Assembly (NCBI GenBank): GCA_024641445.1
Contig: JAHEDA010000148.1
Coordinates: 1 to 6,207 of the forward strand
Direction of reading: 5' to 3'
Origin: Gammaproteobacteria bacterium
Lineage (GTDB): Bacteria > Pseudomonadota > Gammaproteobacteria > UBA6429 > Thiohalophilaceae
Length of the DNA: 6,207 nt
Positions 1-6,207 of this stretch are shown here, piece after piece (within the stretch, counting starts at the first letter, position 1; each line of letters starts with the position of its first letter). Below the pieces are notes generated by a model. The model worked only from the letters and a program-made list of their open reading frames with translations, was not told the origin of the DNA and made no database searches. The position numbers and the translations under genes are program-made.

Positions 1-930
1 CTCCGGATTAAACTCTGCCACGCTATTCAGAATATTCATAGGATTGGATTGTATGCGGGTAAGCATTCCGGCCTGTTGTAGGTGGCTGGCATGAAACTCT
101 CCGGTGGAGTGGTCGTCGTCAACGATCAATACGCGATACGGTTCTGCCTGTTTTACTCGCGTGTGTCTGTCGAGCGATTCGGTTAGTACCTCAACGTCGA
201 TCGGCTTCGGAAAAAAGCTAAGTGCACCCGCGCGTACCGCCAGAATGCGCGAAGTCATGTCACTGTTGCCGGAGGTTATCAGGCAGGGTAGGTCTGGGTG
301 AACCTTTTGATGTAACTCCTGGATCAGGCGCGTGCCCTGCATGTCGGGAAGGTTTAGGTCCATAATGACGGCATCGGGCCAGTGTTCATAGGCCGAAAGC
401 GCCTTGAGGGCCTCGCTACCATTGATAAAGCCATAGACACGGAAGCCAGACTGGATAAGGTGGGTGGTAAGTTCCAGTTGCAGGATTTTGTCGTCCTCCA
501 CCAGATAAATCAGCGGCGTTGCATTGGCCTTACGCTTATTCCATGGCGACTCTGCCGTAGGGTGATTCGTCGATACAGCACTCTGTGAATCAGGTGGTAG
601 CGTAATCTGCGCGCGTAGATGATCCAGGTGTTGGCGGATACGCTGCTGAAGGGTCGTATCAACCACCTGTTTACCCTCCTGCGCCTGCTTGAGCTCATGC
701 TCGAGGGTGCGTGCGATCTCGGTGATACGAGGGTAGCCAAAGCTGGTGCCCGAACCCGCCAGGGTATGACAGAGAATGATCAGGTCATCCAGGGCCTTGC
801 GATCGGTCACATCCAGCAGCAGGCGTTGCCAGGCCTTTGCGATGGTGGCGTATTTGTCTGGCAGACTGGCGGTATATTGCTGGCGCAGCTCGGCGAGCTT
901 GGCGGCGATGTCGTTCTTTTCCACTACCAT
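1..930 (-). CDS. Hpt-REC-REC phosphorelay protein, 3' end cut by window edge
   Basis: Translating the minus strand from ATG at 930 gives 310 codons open to the window edge, so the C-terminus is missing. Seen: an Hpt domain (about residues 15-105) with the phosphorylatable His at H55 in the typical setting CHTLAGSGTSFGY; a linker rich in Ser, Thr and Pro (about 110-138); a complete receiver domain (about 139-255) with acidic pair D146/D147, phosphoacceptor D191 in MDLNLPDM, T219 and K242 before Pro; then a second receiver beginning at about 265 (VLIVDDD, acids at 271-273), cut before its phosphoacceptor. Family knowledge: such proteins pass phosphoryl groups between His and Asp in the cytoplasm, and Hpt-REC-REC proteins often end in a GGDEF diguanylate cyclase domain. 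That the missing part is GGDEF is inference. No transmembrane segment or histidine kinase domain is visible, so a separate kinase is expected. The gene is divergent from uvrD. ATG codons at 936 and 948 are in-frame alternatives; 930 is preferred for its Shine-Dalgarno spacing. Confidence 0.9.
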   Translation of the reverse strand, partial: MVVEKNDIAAKLAELRQQYTASLPDKYATIAKAWQRLLLDVTDRKALDDLIILCHTLAGSGTSFGYPRITEIARTLEHELKQAQEGKQVVDTTLQQRIRQHLDHLRAQITLPPDSQSAVSTNHPTAESPWNKRKANATPLIYLVEDDKILQLELTTHLIQSGFRVYGFINGSEALKALSAYEHWPDAVIMDLNLPDMQGTRLIQELHQKVHPDLPCLITSGNSDMTSRILAVRAGALSFFPKPIDVEVLTESLDRHTRVKQAEPYRVLIVDDDHSTGEFHASHLQQAGMLTRIQSNPMNILNSVAEFNPE

Positions 931-1109
931 GTGCATTCCTGTGTACATCGCTCATACGATGAATGCGATAAATCTAGCTGACTATTTCACTTGGGGATAT
1001 ACGATTTAATAATCTGCAACAATTCAGCATCGAAGGAGTGCCCCTTTAGTGGCACCGGGAATATCTTTTCACCATACCTTGAGGGTGAATTTGTTAAACT
1101 GTGTCACAA
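931..1109. promoter_or_regulatory. Divergent intergenic region between the Hpt-REC gene and uvrD
   Basis: These 179 bases separate two divergent starts and are visibly richer in A and T than the flanking genes, especially about 961-1020. They must hold the promoters of both genes unless transcription enters from elsewhere. A -10-like TTTAAT is present at 1005-1010 on the plus strand and TATATC at 1001-996 on the minus strand, but neither has a convincing -35 partner at normal spacing, so I do not assign promoters. No LexA-type CTGT-N8-ACAG box is visible, although E. coli uvrD has one. No convincing small gene is seen; a short reading frame here simply runs into uvrD in another frame. Confidence 0.45.
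937..940 (-). promoter_or_regulatory. Shine-Dalgarno AGGA for the Hpt-REC gene
   Basis: On the minus strand AGGA lies six bases before the ATG at 930. It directly abuts the in-frame ATG at 936, which is too close to use that site, and lies downstream of the ATG at 948. This spacing is why 930 was chosen as the start. An in-frame TGA at 954-952 limits any N-terminal extension to six residues. Confidence 0.6.
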
Positions 1110-1111
1110 AT
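1089..1111. repeat. Six-base inverted repeat spanning the uvrD start
   Basis: ATTTGT at 1089-1094 is matched by ACAAAT at 1106-1111 with 11 bases between. The right arm contains the first two bases of the ATG at 1110. A smaller odd palindrome, TGTGTCACA, lies at 1100-1108. It could be an operator half-site pair or a weak hairpin covering the start codon. Arms this short in A/T-rich sequence also arise by chance, so a function is only a suggestion. Confidence 0.3.
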
Positions 1112-3278
1112 GGACGTCACCCGAATCCTCGACCCCCTCAATGATGAACAGCGCCGCGCGGTGTGCAGCAGCGATGGCCATGTACTGGTGTTGGCCGGTG
1201 CCGGTAGCGGCAAGACCCGCGTGCTGGTGCACCGCATTGCCTGGCTGATCCAGGCCGAGGGGCTTTCGCCCTTTGGCGTGCTCGCCGTGACCTTTACCAA
1301 CAAGGCCGCCGGTGAGATGCGCGGTCGCATCGAGGAACTGCTGGGCATCCCCGCCGCCGGGATGTGGGTCGGCACCTTCCACGGCCTGGCCCATCGGCTG
1401 TTGCGTGCGCACTGGAAAGAGGCGGAGTTGCCCCAGTCGTTTCAGATCCTCGACAGCGACGACCAGCTGCGCATGGTCAAGCGCGTGATCCGTGAGATCG
1501 GGCTGGACGAGACGCAGTGGATCCCGAAAGAGGCCTGCGGCTATATCAACGCGCGCAAGGACGAGGGCCTGCGCGCGGCCAATGTCCCGCACTACAACGA
1601 CACCTACATCCGTCACATGGTGGCGATCTATCAGGCCTACGAGGCAATCTGTCAGCGCGAGGGCCTGGTGGACTTCGCCGAACTCCTGTTGCGCGCGCAC
1701 GAATTGTGGCTGAAGCGGCCGGATGTGCTGCATCACTATCAGCAACGCTTCCATCACATCCTGGTGGACGAGTTCCAGGACACCAACACCATTCAATACG
1801 CCTGGCTGCGACTCTTGGCCGGTTCAAGGGCGGCGGTGTTTGCGGTGGGCGATGACGACCAATCCATTTATGGCTGGCGTGGCGCCAAGGTCGAGAACAT
1901 CCAGCAGTTCACCAAGGACTTCTCCGGCACCACGGTCTATCGTCTGGAACAGAATTACCGCTCCACCGGCACCATCCTCGCCGCTGCCAATGCGTTGATC
2001 GATCACAACGAACAGCGCATGGGTAAGAAGCTGTGGACCGATGGCAAGGACGGCGAACACATCAAGCTCTATGCGGCCTTCAATGAGGTCGATGAGGCGC
2101 AATTTATCGTCGGCCGTATTCAGGACTGGGTGCAGCAGGGTGGCCTGCGTGCCGAGTGTGCACTGCTGTATCGCTCCAACGCCCAGTCGCGCATCCTCGA
2201 AGAGGCCCTCATGCACACCGGCATGCCCTATCGTGTCTATGGTGGTCTGCGTTTCTTCGAGCGCCAGGAGATCCGCGACGCGCTTGCCTATTTGCGCTTA
2301 CTGGCCAATCGCAATGACAGCGCGGCGTTCGAGCGCGTGATCAATGTGCCCACCCGAGGCATCGGTGCGCGCAGTATCGACCTGGTACGTGAATATGCCA
2401 AACAGGGTGGCATGTCGCTGTGGCAGGCCTTACACACGATCCTTGAAAACAAGGAGACCAGTGCCCGTGCCCTGGCCTCACTCGAACACTTTGCCAACCT
2501 CATCGACACCATGGCGCGTGACTGCGAAGGACTCGCACTGCATGAGCGTATCCAGCATGTGATCCACGCCAGCGGTCTCATCCCTCACTATGAAAAGGAA
2601 AAGGGTGAGAAGGGTCGTGCCCGTATCGAGAATCTGGAGGAACTGATCAACGCAGGGCGTTACTACAGCGATGAGGACACCGAGCTGGAAGAGGGCGTGG
2701 ATGAACTGAGCGCCTTTCTCGCCCATGCGGCGCTGGAGGCGGGCGACAATCAGGGTGACGAGTGGGAAGACTGCGTGCAGTTGATGACCCTGCACTCGGC
2801 CAAGGGCCTCGAATTCAAACAGGTATTTTTGTGTGGCCTCGAAGAGGGTTTATTCCCGCACAAGTTATCACTGGAAGAACCCGGTCGGCTCGAAGAAGAG
2901 CGCCGCCTGTGTTACGTCGGTATCACCCGTGCCCGCGAACAACTGGTGATCAGCTATGCCGAAAAACGGCGTTTATACGGCGAGGAAAACTTCACCCGGC
3001 CCTCACGCTTCATCAGTGAGATCCCCACTGAGTTGATCGACGAGGTACGCCTGGGCGGCAAGGTGAGTTACCCGGCCTACAATGAAAATTATTCGCAGGT
3101 CGAAGAATCCTCCTCAGCGGCTTACAAACTCGGGCAGCGTGTTATTCATGATAGTTTTGGTGAGGGCGTGGTGATGAACTTCGAGGGTAATGGTCGACAC
3201 GCGCGGGTGCAGGTGAACTTTAGTGACTCCGGTAGCAAGTGGCTGATGGTGGACTACGCCAGGCTACGCCTTAATTAA
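1110..3278 (+). CDS. uvrD: ATP-dependent DNA helicase II (UvrD), superfamily 1A
   Basis: UvrD is a 3'-to-5' DNA helicase that removes the incised strand and UvrC in nucleotide excision repair and unwinds DNA after MutL/MutH in mismatch repair; it also binds RNA polymerase. The product is 722 residues, against 720 in E. coli, and looks complete. Seen in order: Q-motif region LNDEQRRAV; Walker A GAGSGKT at 30-36 with K35; motif Ia TFTNKAA at 61-67; motif II DEFQDT with D220/E221; motif III GDDDQSIYGWRG at 247-258; motif IV EQNYRS with R284; motif V TLHSAKGLEF at 560-569; motif VI YVGITRA; and a C-terminal Tudor-like domain from about 672 (YKLGQRVIHDSFGEG), the UvrD/PcrA polymerase-binding region. 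The C-terminus separates it from Rep. Start: ATG at 1110 matches the E. coli N-terminus (MDV...LLD), but no good Shine-Dalgarno precedes it. GTG at 1101 would add three residues and lies 12 bases after a GGTGA at 1084-1088, so it remains possible. The gene converges on the GGDEF-EAL gene with overlapping stops. It appears to be monocistronic. Confidence 0.97.
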   Translation: MDVTRILDPLNDEQRRAVCSSDGHVLVLAGAGSGKTRVLVHRIAWLIQAEGLSPFGVLAVTFTNKAAGEMRGRIEELLGIPAAGMWVGTFHGLAHRLLRAHWKEAELPQSFQILDSDDQLRMVKRVIREIGLDETQWIPKEACGYINARKDEGLRAANVPHYNDTYIRHMVAIYQAYEAICQREGLVDFAELLLRAHELWLKRPDVLHHYQQRFHHILVDEFQDTNTIQYAWLRLLAGSRAAVFAVGDDDQSIYGWRGAKVENIQQFTKDFSGTTVYRLEQNYRSTGTILAAANALIDHNEQRMGKKLWTDGKDGEHIKLYAAFNEVDEAQFIVGRIQDWVQQGGLRAECALLYRSNAQSRILEEALMHTGMPYRVYGGLRFFERQEIRDALAYLRLLANRNDSAAFERVINVPTRGIGARSIDLVREYAKQGGMSLWQALHTILENKETSARALASLEHFANLIDTMARDCEGLALHERIQHVIHASGLIPHYEKEKGEKGRARIENLEELINAGRYYSDEDTELEEGVDELSAFLAHAALEAGDNQGDEWEDCVQLMTLHSAKGLEFKQVFLCGLEEGLFPHKLSLEEPGRLEEERRLCYVGITRAREQLVISYAEKRRLYGEENFTRPSRFISEIPTELIDEVRLGGKVSYPAYNENYSQVEESSSAAYKLGQRVIHDSFGEGVVMNFEGNGRHARVQVNFSDSGSKWLMVDYARLRLN
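3271..3278. other. Convergent overlap of two stop codons in palindrome TTAATTAA
   Basis: The uvrD stop TAA is at 3276-3278 and the minus-strand GGDEF-EAL stop TAA is at 3273-3271. The two coding regions therefore share these eight bases, which form a perfect palindrome. There is no intergenic space, and I see no GC-rich hairpin followed by a T run on either strand here, so no intrinsic terminator can be assigned between the genes. Confidence 0.95.
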
Positions 3279-6123
3279 GCATGTATTTGGCCGAGGGGGT
3301 CAGCACGATCTCCGACTCTGGCCGCCCGACAAAATTTCCCTGCGCGAAATCCACACCGAATTCTCTCAACAAGACGAGTGTCTCGGCATCTTCTACAAAC
3401 TCGGCAATGGTCTTTTTACCGAGGGCGTGCGCGACCTGATTCATTGATTGCACCATGGCCTGATCCACGCTGCCGGTGGCCAGACCCTGCACAAAGGCGC
3501 CGTCGATCTTGAGCTTGTCCACTGGCAGGTGCTTGAGGTAGGTGAAGGAGCAGAAGCCGGAACCAAAATCATCCAGTGCAAACTGACACCCCAGGTCCTT
3601 GAGCGAGCCGATGAAGTGCACGGCGGCCTGAATGTTGGCGATGGCGGCGGTCTCGGTAATCTCAAAGGTGATGGCTGATGGGTCGAGCTTCGTATCGTTG
3701 AGGATACTGCTGATCATCGGTAACAGTTCTTTGTCATCGAAGGCGCGGCCTGAAAGATTGATAGAGAAGTGCACGTCATGGCGTTCGCCGCGCATTCCTG
3801 CCAGGTGTTCCATCGCCCGGCGTACGGTCCAGCGATCTACGTTGTTGATCAAGCCAAAGCGTTCCGCTGCGGGCATGAAGCCATTGGGCATAATGATCTC
3901 GCCAGCCTCGGTGCGCATGCGTAGCAGCACCTCGTAGTCTTTCACGTGGTCATTGGCGATGTGATAAATAGGTTGAAACACCAGGCGGAAGCGGTCTTTC
4001 TCGATGGCGTCGCGCACACGCGTGGCCCAACCGATGTCCTCTGCCATACCGGCCTTTTGATTGTCGAGCGGGTTGTAGCGGTGGACACAATTGCGTCCCT
4101 GGGTCTTGGAAATATTACACGCGAGGTCGGCATGCGACAGGGCCTCATCGGCGGATTCGATCTCTCCATCCAGTAGTGCCACACCAATACTACAGGTGAT
4201 GTTGAAGGTCTTGCCGCCATCCATGTATCGAAAGGCCTCGAATAGCACACGAATATTCTCGGCAACCTTCATCGCGGCGCGCTCATCAACGTTGTAGAGC
4301 AGCACGGTAAATTCATCACCGCCAAAGCGTGCGAGGAGGTCACCCTCGCGCACATGACGCTTGAGCATCTTGGTACATTCAATCAACAGGCGGTCACCCG
4401 AGGCATGGCCCTGGGTGTCGTTGACGTATTTGAATTGATCCAGGTCGAGATACAACAAGGCGCAATTGTTGGCGCTACGCGCGAGTCGAGCGACCAGTCG
4501 TTCCAATTCATTGTGAAAGTAGTTACGGTTATACAGGCCGGTGAGGCTGTCGTGCTGGGCCTGATAGGTCAGTTCGTGTTCAAACACTTTTTGTTCGGTG
4601 ATGTCGCGTGCGGTGCCGGTGATGCGAATAATCTTACCGTGTTCATCCTTGAGAGGGCGGGCATTAAAACTGATGTGGCGGGGTTGGCCATCGGCATTCA
4701 GATGAACCGTCTCATATTGCACCAGCTCACGACCCTCCATTACTTGATGAAAGGCATCGACATCGCGCTGTGCCGACTCGGGTGCCTGGAAATCTGTAAA
4801 GGGTTTGCCCAGCATCGCGGTGGTGCTGTGGCCATAGATGCGCAAGGCGGCGTAGTTGAGATAGGTCCAGCATCCCTCGGCGTCCATACTCCAGACCAGA
4901 TCGTGAGCGGTCTCTACCAGGTCGCGATAACGCGCCTCGGCCTCGATCAGATTGATCTGCGCCTTCTTGCGCACTGAGATATCGGCCACCAGAATGCTTC
5001 GGTACTCACCACCGTCCATGTGCATATCGCTCATGCGTACCGACACCGGCACGGCCTTGCCCTGGCGAGGTAGTCCCTCGGTCTCCAATTCATCTTCGAT
5101 CCGGAGGGGTGCGCCCTCCTCGTCCACCAACCCCGGAATGAGCCAACCAAGTGACTTGCCCTTAGTCTCGTGTTTGCTAAAGCCAAAGAGTTTTTCTGCG
5201 GCGGGGTTGAAGGTGACGATCTTGCCCAGCAGGTCCACCACAATGATGCCCTCTGCGGCGTTGTCGATGATGGCGTGCATCATGGTGTCTTGCTCACCCA
5301 GGCGGCGGAACAGGCGGCCGAGTGTATGCACCATGTAGCCAACTTCATCAGTGGACTGTGGCGAGAGCGAGCGTGCGAGTTCAGCGTAGGTCGAGGCCCC
5401 CGTGCCGCTGATTACCTTATATACAGGGTTGAGTGATTGGGTCAGGCCACGAATCGCCAACACCGTCAGCACAAATGCAGTGAGACCGAGCAGGCCCCAC
5501 ACCATCAGTAATTCCAGCGAGATGAAGTGCGTACGCCACCAATAATATTGCAGCAGGGTGGTGGTAGTGAGCAGGGGAATGTAGGCGCCCACCAGCAGCA
5601 TCTTGGTGCGCATGCTCACAACCACTTGCGGCAGACCCACAAAGCAGGTGAGTTTGCCGAGGGTGGCCAGCGCCAACAGATAACCGGGCATCCCGACGAG
5701 GATGGCGACGACGAGTTTTAGTAACAAGAAGTGCAAAATCGGCTGCGGGTCGTTATCGGCGGCACCCAACCATATCTGCTCGGCAGAGAGCACCAACACA
5801 CCAATCAAAAAGAAGGCCCAATAATTTCCGCTGAATTGCAGCAATTTTTGGTGGTGATCATCGGGCAGGCGATCGGCAGAATTATGTTTTTGGATCCAGC
5901 GAACGGTCGGCGCGAGCAGGCGACGAAAGTGCAAGTACACCCACAACGTCAGTGCCACATAGCTTGCACCCATGATCGTGGCGACAGCAGGTTGTAAAAG
6001 TTCATCAGTGGAGATGAGATTGAAGGTGATGGCGAGCGCATACGCTGCGAGCGGTGCCAATGCAAAACTGAGGCTGGTGATAAGGGCGAGGCGCCGCTGG
6101 ATATCGGTGAGAGCCTTATGCAT
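3271..6123 (-). CDS. Membrane-bound PAS-PAS-GGDEF-EAL cyclic di-GMP signalling protein
   Basis: This 950-residue inner-membrane protein is predicted to control cyclic di-GMP. Seen: six hydrophobic segments at about 12-33, 45-66, 101-119, 130-156, 175-195 and 203-225; a HAMP-like stretch at about 226-280 (DEVGYMVHTLGRLFRR); PAS 1 at about 282-385; PAS 2 with PAC at about 397-510; GGDEF at about 520-685; EAL at about 703-937. The GGDEF domain has DLDQFKYVND at 560-569, an intact active loop FGGDEF at 600-605, and an inhibitory-site RxxD at 592-595, five residues upstream as usual. The EAL signature reads EVL (E731). The other expected catalytic or metal-binding residues are present: N789, E821, D851/D852, K872, E908 and Q928. 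Diguanylate cyclase activity and phosphodiesterase activity both look possible; which dominates cannot be told. Start: ATG at 6123 has GAAG seven bases upstream, and an in-frame TAA at 6183-6181 with no ATG, GTG or TTG between excludes a longer form. It converges on uvrD. The sensed signal is unknown. Confidence 0.95.
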   Translation of the reverse strand: MHKALTDIQRRLALITSLSFALAPLAAYALAITFNLISTDELLQPAVATIMGASYVALTLWVYLHFRRLLAPTVRWIQKHNSADRLPDDHHQKLLQFSGNYWAFFLIGVLVLSAEQIWLGAADNDPQPILHFLLLKLVVAILVGMPGYLLALATLGKLTCFVGLPQVVVSMRTKMLLVGAYIPLLTTTTLLQYYWWRTHFISLELLMVWGLLGLTAFVLTVLAIRGLTQSLNPVYKVISGTGASTYAELARSLSPQSTDEVGYMVHTLGRLFRRLGEQDTMMHAIIDNAAEGIIVVDLLGKIVTFNPAAEKLFGFSKHETKGKSLGWLIPGLVDEEGAPLRIEDELETEGLPRQGKAVPVSVRMSDMHMDGGEYRSILVADISVRKKAQINLIEAEARYRDLVETAHDLVWSMDAEGCWTYLNYAALRIYGHSTTAMLGKPFTDFQAPESAQRDVDAFHQVMEGRELVQYETVHLNADGQPRHISFNARPLKDEHGKIIRITGTARDITEQKVFEHELTYQAQHDSLTGLYNRNYFHNELERLVARLARSANNCALLYLDLDQFKYVNDTQGHASGDRLLIECTKMLKRHVREGDLLARFGGDEFTVLLYNVDERAAMKVAENIRVLFEAFRYMDGGKTFNITCSIGVALLDGEIESADEALSHADLACNISKTQGRNCVHRYNPLDNQKAGMAEDIGWATRVRDAIEKDRFRLVFQPIYHIANDHVKDYEVLLRMRTEAGEIIMPNGFMPAAERFGLINNVDRWTVRRAMEHLAGMRGERHDVHFSINLSGRAFDDKELLPMISSILNDTKLDPSAITFEITETAAIANIQAAVHFIGSLKDLGCQFALDDFGSGFCSFTYLKHLPVDKLKIDGAFVQGLATGSVDQAMVQSMNQVAHALGKKTIAEFVEDAETLVLLREFGVDFAQGNFVGRPESEIVLTPSAKYMLN

Positions 6124-6149
6124 ACGCGTGCTTCGAATTGTTGTTGCGG

Positions 6150-6207
6150 TTAGACATCCAGGCCCCGAACGGTAATCGCCTTATGATGGCAGAGTTTGTG
6201 CGTGCTT
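6150..6207 (-). CDS. Possible C-terminal tail of an upstream gene, uncertain
   Basis: One minus-strand frame is open from the window edge to a TAA at 6152-6150 and would end in ...AITVRGLDV. That leaves 26 bases before the GGDEF-EAL start, a spacing that would fit an operon. A second frame, ending in ...LPS at a TAA at 6183-6181, is equally open over its shorter length. On the plus strand two tandem ATGs at 6183 and 6186 begin a frame that also runs off the edge. With under 60 bases visible none can be proved, and I recognise no family. The remainder, 6124-6149, holds only the weak Shine-Dalgarno GAAG at 6134-6131; no promoter is apparent. Confidence 0.2.
   Translation of the reverse strand, partial: STHKLCHHKAITVRGLDV

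Noticed and set aside
619..981. A 120-codon plus-strand open frame opposite the Hpt region
   Set aside because: The minus strand here encodes a clear Hpt domain with its His motif; the plus-strand product has no recognisable features.
1038..1055. Small hairpin GTGCC-N8-GGCAC in the divergent intergenic region
   Set aside because: The stem is only five base pairs and no T run follows, so it is not a credible terminator or riboswitch.
1104..1796. A 230-codon open frame antisense to uvrD
   Set aside because: It lies entirely opposite the strongly conserved helicase motifs, resembles no family I know, and GC-rich codons commonly leave the opposite strand open.
4354..4977. A 207-codon plus-strand open frame opposite the GGDEF-EAL gene
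   Set aside because: It mirrors the PAS 2 and GGDEF coding region, has no recognisable domain, and is best explained by codon bias on the true strand.
6126..6207. GCGTGCTT occurs twice near the right edge
   Set aside because: Two eight-base copies alone are compatible with chance and show no further repeat structure or link to a mobile element.

Overview
The window looks like ordinary chromosomal DNA from a fairly GC-rich gammaproteobacterium. The main evidence is the central gene, a full-length UvrD (DNA helicase II) that follows the enterobacterial protein almost residue for residue in its helicase motifs and C-terminal domain. It is flanked by two signalling genes of a style common in free-living gammaproteobacteria. 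I see no tRNA, rRNA, CRISPR array, insertion sequence or integrase. The genus cannot be fixed from this sequence alone.

Layout: (1) Positions 1-930, minus strand, hold the first 310 codons of a protein cut by the window edge. It has an N-terminal Hpt domain, a complete receiver (REC) domain and the start of a second receiver. (2) Positions 931-1109 are a divergent intergenic region that must contain the start signals of both neighbours. (3) Positions 1110-3278, plus strand, are uvrD. (4) Positions 3271-6123, minus strand, encode a 950-residue membrane protein with about six transmembrane helices, a HAMP-like linker, two PAS domains, a GGDEF domain and an EAL domain. Its stop codon overlaps that of uvrD inside the palindrome TTAATTAA. 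(5) Positions 6124-6207 are the short upstream region of this gene, perhaps including the tail of another minus-strand gene.

The two minus-strand genes belong to bacterial signal transduction. The first takes phosphoryl groups through His and Asp sites. The second is predicted to make and/or break cyclic di-GMP in response to a membrane or PAS signal. UvrD is a DNA-repair helicase acting in nucleotide excision repair and mismatch repair, and has no known direct link to them. It probably sits between them by chance of gene order. Nothing here amounts to a clearly new system. The points most worth a second look are the stop-to-stop palindromic overlap, the possible internal duplication in the membrane module, the GGDEF-EAL protein with both active sites apparently intact, and an inverted repeat lying across the uvrD start codon.
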